Part shown: one piece after another, positions 9,470 through 20,000 of the stretch
How the letters are laid out: each line of letters begins with the position of its first letter
How positions within the stretch are numbered: position 1 is the first letter of the stretch
Source: Colius striatus
Taxonomy: Eukaryota; Chordata; Aves; Coliiformes; Coliidae
Length of the DNA: 64,000 nt
NCBI RefSeq assembly: GCF_028858725.1
Contig: NC_084759.1
Location: 96,282,362-96,346,361 of the forward strand
Reading direction: 5' to 3'
Position numbers and translations under genes: made by a program
Notes under the pieces: generated by a model
Told to the model about the DNA's origin: nothing
The model's database searches: none
What the model saw: only the letters and a program-made list of their open reading frames with translations

Positions 9470-10055
9470 GAGACTCCAGCACCTCAGTGTTCTTGTAGTG
9501 AGAGGCTGAGAACTGAACACAGTACTCAAGGTGCGGCCTCACCAGCACTGAGTATGGAGGGACAATCACTTCCCTGCTCCTGCTGGCCACACTATTTCTG
9601 ATACAAGCTGGGATACCATTGTCCTTCTTGGCCACCTGAGCAAACTGCTGACTCATGTTCAGCCATTGCCAACTAACACCCCCAGGCCCTTTCTGCAGGA
9701 CAGCTTTCCAGCCACTCTGCCCCAAGCCTGTAGTGTTGCATGGGGTTGTTGTGGCACAAGTGCAGGACCTGGCCCTTGGTCTTGTTGAACTTCATGCAGT
9801 TGGCCTCAGTCCATCAATCCAGGTCCCTCTGCAGAGCATTCCTGCCCTCAAGCAGGTCTATGCACCCACTGAGCTTGGTGTCATCTGCAAACTTATTGAG
9901 GGTGCACTTCTCATCCAGATGATTGATAAAGATGTTAAAACAGACTCCAGCACTGAGCCCTGGGGAACACCACTGGTGACCAGCTGCTAACTGGATTTAA
10001 CACCATTCCTCACCACTCTCTGGGCCCAGCCATGCAGTTTTACACCCAACAAAGA
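9470..10055 (-). mobile_element. CR1 LINE internal fragment with ORF2 3' remnants
   Basis: On the minus strand it reads in CR1 order: GGGCCCAGAGAGTGGTGAGG, the RT segment GTGGTGTTCCCCAGGGCTCA, TTTGCAGATGACACCAAGCT (the CR1 form of the RT FADD motif), AACATGAGTCAGCAGTTTGC, GAGTACTGTGTTCAGTTCTC, and it ends at GAGGTGCTGGAGTCTC. The 3' UTR end is missing where it meets the unclassified insertion. Frameshifts and stops make it non-functional. Confidence 0.92.
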
Positions 10056-10589
10056 TTACGTTAGCATGACCTTAGTGTGGCACTAGAGAAGACTTTCTGC
10101 ATTTCAGAGTCATCTAGTGCACAGAGAACACAATATATGCTTGCTTGTTCTGCCTTGCTTGGTAAGGAGAGAGCTGCACCACGTGTAGATTATTATTCTG
10201 TATTTTGAATGCTCTGGAAGAGGCTTGGGTTGGTGTGGTCTTTTTCCTTTGGGATCTCACAGTCTAGATCCGGAACCTCCTTGTGTCTAACACTTTGTCA
10301 GTGGACTCAGCTACCTACACATCAGTGTCTAGCACCATCCAAGGTACTCCAGGCTTAATCTCCTCTGACCTCTAGCTGCTGCAGAGGGACTTGTGGAGCT
10401 GCTGTTCCCTACCTGCCAGCCCCCTGTGCATCCTTGAAGGCATTCCAGAGCATTGCAAAGAGCACTAGATATCTATGCTGATAAGCCAAAACAAACCCTA
10501 AGCCGTTTTGTTGTCCTGGGCAAGATGTCATGTGCCATTAAAGCCTTCTTCTTTGATTACATGTGGGTAATGACACTTCCTTGCCACTA

Positions 10590-10930
10590 AGGGATGCTGA
10601 GCGAGGTAATTAACAGAGTTCATATTTGTATAGCATTTTGGAGATGAAATGTGTGTAAATGTTATTTCACTAGAAACTTGGTGATGGTGGCTCCCCAGTG
10701 GAAAGCCAATTAAGGGGTAGAGGCGCTGATAACCAAAGTATTCATGTAATTAAAACGGTGTCAGCTGGAAAAGCCTTTGTGTGGAACATACACAATTAAA
10801 AATAACATTCACTTTTAACAGCTGAACTGAGCTAATCTGCCTGCTGCAAGTCCCTCATCCTCCACTGCTTGACAAACTGAGCAAACCTGAAACATGAAAC
10901 TCAAAGGAGAGGTTGTGTAAATGTTGATGA
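10590..10930. promoter_or_regulatory. Candidate conserved non-coding element
   Basis: A low-repeat, AT-rich stretch with several homeodomain-type cores (GGTAATTAACAG, CCAATTAAGG, TGTAATTAAAAC, CACAATTAAAA) and a CTGATAACC GATA-like site. Its composition resembles vertebrate developmental enhancers, but conservation cannot be judged from one sequence. Confidence 0.3.
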
Positions 10931-12088
10931 AGACCTTTGTACCCAGCATGGGGTTTGCAGCTGCAAGTTACAACCCTCCTGTGGCACTGGTGCTATTCAA
11001 GGTCTGCCCGCTGATTTTCTGATTTGTTTTTTTTTTTCTTTTTAGCTTGTTAACATTTACCAAGGGCTGCACTTTAAATATTTCAAGCAGTAGCAAAGCC
11101 CGTGCATGTTATTCCAGTGTGTGTTTCTCGTGAATTCAATGGGTCATACAGGTCCCTGGCAGAACCACATGGGAGGTAGGCAGGAACAGGCAGAGAAGAT
11201 GCTCCTGGCAGTGCCTGCTGCCAGGGGGCATTTCAGGTTCCTAGTAGCTGCCAGTGCTGCATTAAAATGCTGACTATTTTAACATTATATTGCTAAGGCT
11301 ATGCTATTGTTTACTTCCATCTCCCTAAAAGAGCAGAAGTAGTTTGTAAGAGGAACTGTAGCCCTCCATTTCTGCTCAAGTGGCAGTATGTGACCTTTGG
11401 CTAAAAGAAATCCTAAGAAAAGGAGGAGTTCCTGCCAGGCACAGCTGATCCTGCAGTGTCCTGCTTCAGAGCTCACAAAGGGGAGCTGCTGCACACCCAC
11501 AGCCATTGGGTGAGTTTCCCTATCAAAAGTGCCCGACAGGCTTAAACTGGCAGCAGAGAGCAGCTAATAGTGCCCATCAGGACTGTTGTACGCAGGACAG
11601 GGTGAATGCACACATGGATTCTGGGGGTTCCCTGCTGTCTGCAGCAAAAACAATTTGCTGAGGTCTTTAAGGGAGCTGATGCTCTAGCTCATAGCGATGA
11701 CTGCAGTCAGACTGAGCTGTGGGGAAACCTGTCTGAAGTTTAAAATGGCTTTTAAGCTATTAATATTTTTTTAAAATCAAGTTTGACTAGTTTATGTGAA
11801 ATTCAAAAGAATATTTTGGTTAAAGTAATGAAAACCTTAATCTGAGACCTTATTCTCCTGTACATGCCCATTTTAAACAAGTGTTGCTCAGTCAGCCTCA
11901 GCACATAAACTCCTTACCTCAAGCAGTTTATTTGCTAATTTGGATTGTAGGCAGAGAAAGAAGCACAACGCCAGCCAGCAGCCAGGGAAACACCTGCCCC
12001 GGTGTGCAGCCTGCCGAGGTGATGGGCACCTCTTCTCTGGCTGTGGCAGCCCCTCGCAGCCCCCACCTCCTGCTGCTTGGGGGTCAGC

Positions 12089-12190
12089 CACGTGACTCTG
12101 TGCTGCAGCTGGGCAAAAATCAACCCCAGAGGGTTTGAGTTTCTGCTCCTGCAGGAACACAAGGCTGTAGGGTAGAGCAGAGTCCTCCAA
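12089..12190 (+). repeat. Direct duplication, copy 1
   Basis: It shares about 85-90% identity by eye with 12402-12520. Both copies contain CTCTGTGCTGCAGCTG, GCAAAAATC, CCCCAGAGGGTTTG, TTTCTGCTCCT and GCAGAGTCCT. Copy 2 has a short insertion (GCATGGCCAAT-type) before the last block. Read on the minus strand both copies keep the same frame. Confidence 0.85.
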
Positions 12191-12401
12191 GGCCTTCACC
12201 CTGTTTCTGGCAAACAGGCGACTCTTGAGCTGCCTGGCATGCCGCCAGGCCCTTGGGCAGTCCCATGCCAAGCCCAGGAGCAGCAGAGCAGGAGGTGCTG
12301 GAGTTCTGGCATCTTGGCCAGCTCTTATCAGGCATTTGCACAGGGCAGAAGGAATAGGGGTATGTGCGTGTTTGAAGGTCGTTTGAAGGTTGTTTTGTAG
12401 T

Positions 12402-12520
12402 CATGTGAACTCTGTGCTGCAGCTGAGCAAAAATCAGCCCCAGAGGGTTTGGGTTTCTGCTCCTACAGGAACATGGGGCTGTAGGCATGGCCAATGTAGG
12501 GCAGAGCAGAGTCCTGGCAA
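12402..12520 (+). repeat. Direct duplication, copy 2
   Basis: This is the partner of 12089-12190, offset by about 313 bp. I do not recognise the unit as a known repeat family; it may be a segmental duplication or two pieces of an unlisted repeat. Confidence 0.85.
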
Positions 12521-13498
12521 AGCTGAGGTGCAGAACCAGGGCTGCAAGGCACGCTTCAGGTTACTGGCAAGTCAAGTTTTTGTTATGGCAAAGTGAACGT
12601 GTTACCTTTGAAGCTGACCAAAGACAGAACATTGACCAAAAAGGTAATCTGAAAGACACTGTGTTGTTGGGCAGCGGCAGAGGTGTTTCATGAGCAAGAA
12701 GCAGAACTCAGCTTGGGTTTGTGCAGCTGTCAGTGAAACGAGGCTTCTGGGTGCTGTTTTAACATAAGCAATTAATAAGTAGGAATGCAGCTGCAAAATG
12801 CATTAGCCAGGTATTGTAATACAATTGCCACGGTACCACGTAATTAACATTTATGTGTCCCCTTGGCATCTGTTAGGAAGAGTTTTTTCCATATGTCAGC
12901 AGACATATCCAGCCTTGCCAAAAGGACGAAGTGCAGCACAGGAGAAAGCCTGCAGACTTTGCACCCAGCATGCACCCCGGGAACCGTCGTCCCTCTCGGT
13001 TTGTGTGATCTGGAATGCCTTCATAAAATGTGGCCAGAGCAGATAGGCAAGTTCCCAGTCAGGAATCATGCATTGTGACTGTTGGTGTTGGTGGATAGAA
13101 AGAAAAAATCCTCTTCCACATTCCCTTGTGTCAAGAGACTTTTACAAGCCTGCAGTGGGTCTCTGCCAGGGCTGAGCGTTGTCACTGTTCTGGAACAGGC
13201 TGCAGCATCCACAGAAACCTGCGCCTGATTGAACAGTGTCCAGCTCTGTTGGCACACTACCCAGTGCCGTGGTGCTGGCCGCTCCGAATGAGCACGTGGG
13301 CCCGGCAGGACAGTCCCTGCACCTTTCCAGAACTGGAGTAATTTAAGCCTACTGAGGGACCCTGGCAGGCGGCCCATGGTGTCAAGTGCCTGTGAACCCC
13401 TTGGCTCTGTGGGTCTGTCCATGACTGCAGCTACGGCATCCACCAGCTGGGGGGCAGTATCGCTTCCTGACTGCATGCTTGTTACATGGGAATCAGGG

Positions 13499-14099
13499 TT
13501 GATAACGAACTAAACATGAGTCAGCAACGTGCCCTCCTGGCCAAGAGGGCCGATGGCATCCTGGGATGGCCAGTAGATCAAGAAAAGTTCTTTTCCCCCT
13601 CTACTCTGCCCTAGTACATCTGGAGTACTGTGTTCAGTTCTGGGCTCCCCAGCTGAAGAGAGACAGGGAACTGATCGAGTCAAATGGAGGGCCACCAATA
13701 TGATCAGGGGACTGGAACATCTTTCTTATGAGGAAAGGCTGTGGGACCTGGGGCTGTTTAGTCTGGAGAAGAGAAGACTGAGGGAGGACCTCATCGACAC
13801 AAGTACCTATAGGGTGGATGTCAGGAGGATGGGGAGACACTTTTTTCTGTAGTGCCCAGTGACAGGACAAGAGGTAATGGGCACAAGCTGGAACACAAAA
13901 TGTTCCAGGAGCCCTGGCACAGGCTGCCCAGGGAGGGTGTGGAGTCTCCTTCTCTGGAGGTTTGCAAACTCGCCTGGACATGTTGTGTGACCAGACTGAA
14001 GTGAACCTGCTTTAGCAGGAGGTTGGACTGGATGATCTCTAGAGGTCCCTTCCAACCCCTACCATTCTGTGATTCTGTGATTGTATGATTCTGTGATTC
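13499..14099 (+). mobile_element. CR1 LINE 3' fragment with complete 3' end
   Basis: It begins near ACATGAGTCAGCAACGTGCC and runs through the GGCTGTTTAGTCTGGAGAAG and GCACAGGCTGCCCAGGG blocks, TTGGACTGGATGATCTCTAG and CTTCCAACCCCTACCATTC. It ends in about four ATTCTGTG-type octamers (one variant, ATTGTATG). The full 3' terminus marks normal target-primed insertion. Confidence 0.95.
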
Positions 14100-17000
14100 C
14101 TTAATCAGTCCCAGTCACTGTGATCCAGCATAATTTGCATAGTTTTCACAGGCAGGGATTTTCTAGCCAGGATCACTCTGTCATAATGTGGTTAAGGAGC
14201 AGCTCCATTTCCAGTTATGCCTGGAGGTCTGAGGGACAATGGCAACCTTTGGTCAGGGCAGGCTAGGTCTCTGTGGGGGCACCTGTCTCCACCATGGCAT
14301 CTGCAGGAGGAGCAATCACTGTCACTGTGGTGAGTTTGCATCACTGTGCTGTGCGAACTTGCAGCAGAGGCAGTTTGTGTACGTTACCTTCCTCACCTGT
14401 GTGTGAAATGCCCTCATGTTTCTGATCAACATCCCTGTTGTCATCTTGGTTATGGCTGATTTCTGTGGTGGAGAAAGTACCCATTTCAGAGTTTTTGGGT
14501 CATATATCCCAGTTGTTCCTGGTTCTGAGTAGCTATGGGCCCGTGTGTGATACTTCTGAGATGGTTTGTTGCCAGCTCAGCAGGTATTATTTGGATGCCA
14601 GGACCTGCTGTATGCCTGGGGATAGTGGGGGAGCCCTTAGACTACCTGTTCAGGTCCATGTGTAGAGCATGACCTCAGCTCACAAGAGCTCCCATCACAG
14701 GACGACCACCTCTGGGCTGGTCAGTGAGTCATGTCCTTTGTCTCTCCAGATCCCATTCCTGCTTTCCTTTGCCTGTGAGACCCTCAGCTCCTCTCTCTTT
14801 TAAGCCACCATCCTGCTTCTTTACGGAGTTTTGTCATTGCTTTCACCTCAGCAGCCTCTGCACACCAACCTCTTCCTCTGTACCCATGAAAACCCTATGG
14901 AGCATGAAAAGAAATGAAATATTTTCTGTCTGAAAGCAGACAGAGAATTCCTCAGAATGGATCACCTTTCTGCTTCCTTCTCTTGCTTTGGAAGCGGGAG
15001 ATGGTGTCCTCTAGCAGAGCCTGCTTCAAGTCCCCTGCACCAACGCTTGGGCGGATGCACAAACACGTCCTGGCCTCATTTTGTGGTCCTGCAGCTCTGC
15101 CTGCTCTATCTCAGCAGTTGTGGGAGAGGAGCAGAACAGAACAGGATGCAGATAACTGTGATTTAACTGTGGTGGCCTTTTGCTAATTGGGTTTTTGGAG
15201 GCTGTAGCAGTAGGTGCCAGGCTGATCTTTCTAGTTAGCACAAGCCATTGTGAAGAGAGCTTTCTCCTTGCCTCTTGCTAGATGACACTGAGTGTTCCTG
15301 TGGCACCCAGCTGTTCTCTAGGGGCTACATGGACTATGTAGGGGTGACAGGGTATGACCCTGTAACACACCATCACAGAAACAAATAAAACAAAGTTAGT
15401 TCTGCTCCACACCCTAAATTCACTTTAACACGCTCCCCCCATGGTTCTCAGCTGAAGGTACTCATGGCAAAAGGGCAGAACAGCTGAGTGCATCAGGTGC
15501 ATGAAGAAAGATCACATAGAAACTCAGTGGCATGTGCAGCATTTAAGGGGATTAGTTGACAGAGAATAAGCTCCAGATGGTACTTGCAAAGACAACAGAG
15601 ATGGGAAAGGGAAAATGGGCTGGAAACAAGCTAGATACAAACCTATGTGGAGTTTCTTACAGCCTGGACTCCGATGGGATCAAGTGTGAAAAACACCCGC
15701 TGTGTGAATGATTATAAACAGCGTAGAGGTAAGAGTTGAGAACTGATGTTTGTTCCGGTCAATTCAGGGTTTGTTAGCGCTGGCAAGTGTGTTAGTGCGT
15801 GGTAGCCACGCGATGGCAGTAGTGGACAGACGTTTCCTTCCACAGAACTTCAGCCCTTTGCTAAGATACGGAAAAAATGTAGCTAGAAAAAGAAGCAAGG
15901 TACTCAAACACGTTGGTTCTTCATACACACGACTGGCCCTGCCCTCTCTCATGTTAGTACTAGCATCTTCACCCTTCTTTAGGAAACCCAGACATGAAAA
16001 GAAGTTCCGTCTGCAGCTCGTAAACCAAGAGACCAACCACCAGCTTTTCTGAAGCAGCCACTTACTTAGTGCAGCCCATCTCATTTCATTTTTGGGCACT
16101 TGATTTTTAGCAGTATGGGATTCAGGCGAGCTCTGCTCAGATGAACCAGTAATGTGCAAGTTGGCCGTGTCAGACCCTGGGAAATATTCAGCTCTTCAGA
16201 GAAAATCCTTTGTGGGGGTCCCCTGCACCCATCTGCCAAGCATTGAGGTCTAGGGACTGTGAGAAACCAGAGCCCAGCTGAGCCAGACAAGGTTTTACAA
16301 CTCATGCTTAATTCTCTGTTGGTGCATAGATGCATTTCAATTAAAATAAGACATAAAAGGAACATTTTGAGAAGACAGTTCTTGCTCCACTGAACAAAAA
16401 CTGTTGTGGTAGGCTCCTTATTACTCCTCTTCCAGATTATCCTTTTAACCAGCCAACATGCTTCATGTCTAATCCCATTTAATACAGATTCCAGCTTCAG
16501 ACCGTCCAGCAAAAGCAGGACGTGGCCAAGGCCTAATATTCTTTTGCATATGATTGATAACTTTAAGATTTGTGGGTAAGGGATCTGAGGAAGCAAAGGG
16601 AAGAAATGATGTAGGTTTAACAGCTCAACAAATATAAAATTGCCTTTTTGAATTAAGTTTTTAATTTGGAAACCTTGATGAATCTTTGGCTGTGTGACAA
16701 CCACACACACACACAAAATCTTTCCTTATCCCCCAATGCCTGGAGAGGATAGCTGATAGTTTTCTGGAAGAGAGAATCTGTCTAACAAGGGTTGAAAACA
16801 ACTGGTCTGAAAAGAGATCAGAAAGCCTTTACGTTTGTGCAGGTGGTTACTCTAATTCCTCTGGGGACACAGGGGAGATCTTTATTCGGTGTCTTACATC
16901 AGACCGTAATAAAAACAAGAGGCGTAAGGACTTGCTTATGGGGGGAAAAAAACCCATCCATTGCAGAATGTGGAACCAGTCTGTCATCTTCACGTGGTCC

Positions 17001-20000
17001 GTCTGGGGAAAAAGGATTTTAAAGTGAATAACACAGAGATGCTTTGTGAATTTTCTAATATTAGAATAATCGTATTTTCTAATATTGGAATAATCATGTA
17101 ATGTAACTGGTTCCTGCCAGTAAAAATGGCAGGATCTGAGCTCTTGCTCTTTGGCAAAACTTAGGACTCACCAGGACAGAGAGAAGTGGGGAATATAGCA
17201 ACCCCATATAACAGAAGCCCACTTGTATGCCTGAGATGGGAATATCAATTTAGGTAACATCTGTCTTCTGCATCATACCATTTCTCAATTTCACAGGCTG
17301 CTAAACAGTTCACCTTGCTTCAAAAATGAAAGCAAAATACCAAGAACACAAACTAATCCCATAACAAGATTTAGTAATGAAAGAGTGCAGGGACGGAGCT
17401 GGAGCTGAATTCCACGAGGAGCCTCCAAGTTTTTTGCTTCCTTCTCTCCCCTCATTTAGCCAAACCCTCTCAGAGCAGTGCTTATGGCTGGTCATATGTA
17501 CTATGCTTGGCACAGGGCTGTTTTGTTCCCTCCACTTTCATCACAGACACAGAGTGTAGTTTGCCCGTGTAGGCAGAAAACAAAGGTCCATCACTGAGAA
17601 ACTCTTTGCTGGAATGAAAGAGTAAAGTGACTTATTACCTTCATTAGCCTGACAGGGTTGAGTTATTGAAGGACAGCAAAAGCGCTCGTGTAAATAGAAA
17701 TAATGGAACTAATAACCACAAATCAATAGGCACGAGCATTCCAGCAACATCTAACCCTCTCTGGTCTCCTCTGAGGTGGGATCTGACATCTGTCACAGCA
17801 GGCAAGGGAAGATGGATGGCTATGCCCTCAGCCCAGCCAGTTGTACACTCCTGAGCTGTAACAGCAAATTGCCTGCTCCAAAGCTTCTCAGAGCTTTAGA
17901 GTCTAAGCAGAAATTTCAAAAAAAGCCCCAGTTCAACGAAGTGACAGAGTGGTATAAAACTGTCTTGGAAGATGCATCTCCAGGGAAGTTAACTCAGAGC
18001 CTGGTTTTACCAGCTTTCTGCCTTTTGCCCCAAGTCTTACAGTACATATTCTGGCTTGTGAGAGTCCTTGCAGGTGGCGCTTTTGTTCATAGCTCCTCAA
18101 GAAGATGGAAAGTATGTCTCTAGTCGATGAGTATAGGAGGACCAATCAACTGGGTTCCTAGTTATCTGCACTAAATAATTATTAGGTCAGTGTTTTAGAT
18201 CATTTCAATCATCCAGCCCCTCCAAGGTATGCCTGCTAACAGAGCAGGCTAGCTCATAGCCATGCACAGGGCATGTACTGTTTGGGTGCAAAGCTAGGAT
18301 TCAGTCCTTGCTTTTCTTCTGTCCAGCAGGGCAAGCATTAGCCAGAGGTGTCAGAGAGGACTTTGGGACTTGCTTCCTCCCAGGGCTGGAGCCACTCATG
18401 CAGCAGTTGTGTCAGGCTCTCCTGCCACTGAGATGTGACCTGAGTCAAAGCCTCTGCTGCCGGGTCAGAGCAGCAACCCTCTTCCAAACCCCTTTAAACC
18501 ACAATTTCTTCTCACCTCCTGCCAGCACATGATCAAAGCTGAGTTAGCAACAGAGAAGCAACCTGGTGCTTTCCCACAGTGGCCAAGAGTCACCAATTTA
18601 TGTGGGACGCATATGCAAGGAATTGTCTCTTCTGTTGCCTGATTCTTCATCTTCCAGCACATCTTAACTATACCTGAAATCCCTTTCAAGACCAAGTCCC
18701 TTTCAAAGGGATTGCAAGTGCAAATGCCTGGGCCAACTGCTCAAAGCTTGTGGTCACTGATTTGCCAAACCATTTGTTAAGCTGTGTCTTTAGTTGCAGT
18801 AAGTGACTCCCTGCAGGTTCTTGGTTGACATTGGGAAGTCCTGTGAAATAAAGATTACACCAGTGTTGCTTGTGGCACCACAGACAGCAGGAGTAAGAAT
18901 GACACCAGTTTGCACCGTCTGTTTACTTTGTTGATTTTGAGGAAAGGCAGTGAGACCCTAAGTGGCTACCTACAGAAGCAATGATGCTAACAGTACCTTA
19001 AAAATTTAGATAAATTGAAGGAAAGCTCACTGAGCCATCTCCCCCTCCCCTCCAATTCCTTCTTTCCTTTCCCCCTCTACACCTGCATGCGTGTGGGAGA
19101 AGATGGTCTGCAGCAACTCTGACCACTGTTTTTTGCTCTCTGTACTGCCATCTCCAAAGGACTAGGATGCTGGGAATACTTCCCATTGCTTTCCTCCCCT
19201 TGGGCAAGGACAGCATGGGCAGGCTATTCTCTAACACACTGTGAAGTGAAAGTTCACTTCTCTCTGGCTTTAATATTTTAAATTAATTATTCAGAGAGTC
19301 TGCAGGCACAATCACCTTTGCATAAGGAGCAGGTAATCATGGAAACATTAATATTTGAAGAAGAAAAGCTCCAGGCTAATGATTTAGACAAGAAAGACAG
19401 GGAGATTCACTCTCTATCACTTCATAAGCAGCTTTGTGCTTCTCTACATCTCATGGCCCTGACACACTATGGGGTAAAGTATGGTTAATTCTCCATAAAT
19501 AAGTTTGTGTTGTAAGTTTGCCTCAAAAAGGCAAATTGATTCGATATCACTGGGGACAGAGGGCCTGGAGGTTCAGGTGAGGCTTGCTGCAGCCTGCTCA
19601 CCTTTAAGCAATGGAGTAATTTACCCCTTTCCCCTGTCGTTCTGCAGGCTACAACCACGTTTCCTCAGATAGCCCTTTCAGGAGGCAGACCAGCAGGCAA
19701 ATCCAACAAACTGCAAAGCTACATCCGTAAGACTTTGGGAGTACGTTCCTGCGGGTCTTCGTGCTGCTCAGAGTCAGTTTTAGCAATCAGGAAAACAGGT
19801 GAGAAGAGCCATGCTGAACACTGCCTGCAGGCGAGCGGCCTGCTGCTGCAGCACACAGGCTGGGGAGACACAGCTTTAAGCCATCTCTCCACAGAGCTGG
19901 GGCTGAGGCATGCCTAGCTTCTCGTGAATCTGCCCAGGAAAGGCCACAAGGTTGGACATGTAGTAGCCCAGACCTCAGCCCAGCAAGGCACCTGAGCAGG

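Larger units (their letters stand above)
10056..13498. other. Intergenic DNA with a local duplication and a CNE-like block
   Basis: No gene was recognised. It contains an AT-rich block at 10590-10930 listed separately, a CTCF-like core at 11217-11230 and a 100-bp direct duplication around 12.1-12.5 kb. Otherwise it looks like unique sequence. Confidence 0.5.

Noticed and set aside
9655-9990. Plus-strand 111-codon open frame
   Set aside because: It is the antisense of the CR1 ORF2 end region at 9470-10055.
15349-15365. Inverted repeat ACAGGGT-ATG-ACCCTGT followed by TAACAC, considered as an LTR terminus
   Set aside because: No matching partner end, no primer-binding site and no repeat family recognised nearby; a 7-bp stem is too short to support a call.
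16081-16716. A 211-codon minus-strand open frame
   Set aside because: No recognised domain, no exon borders or promoter, and a composition typical of chance frames. A frame of this length is not unexpected in 64 kb on two strands.
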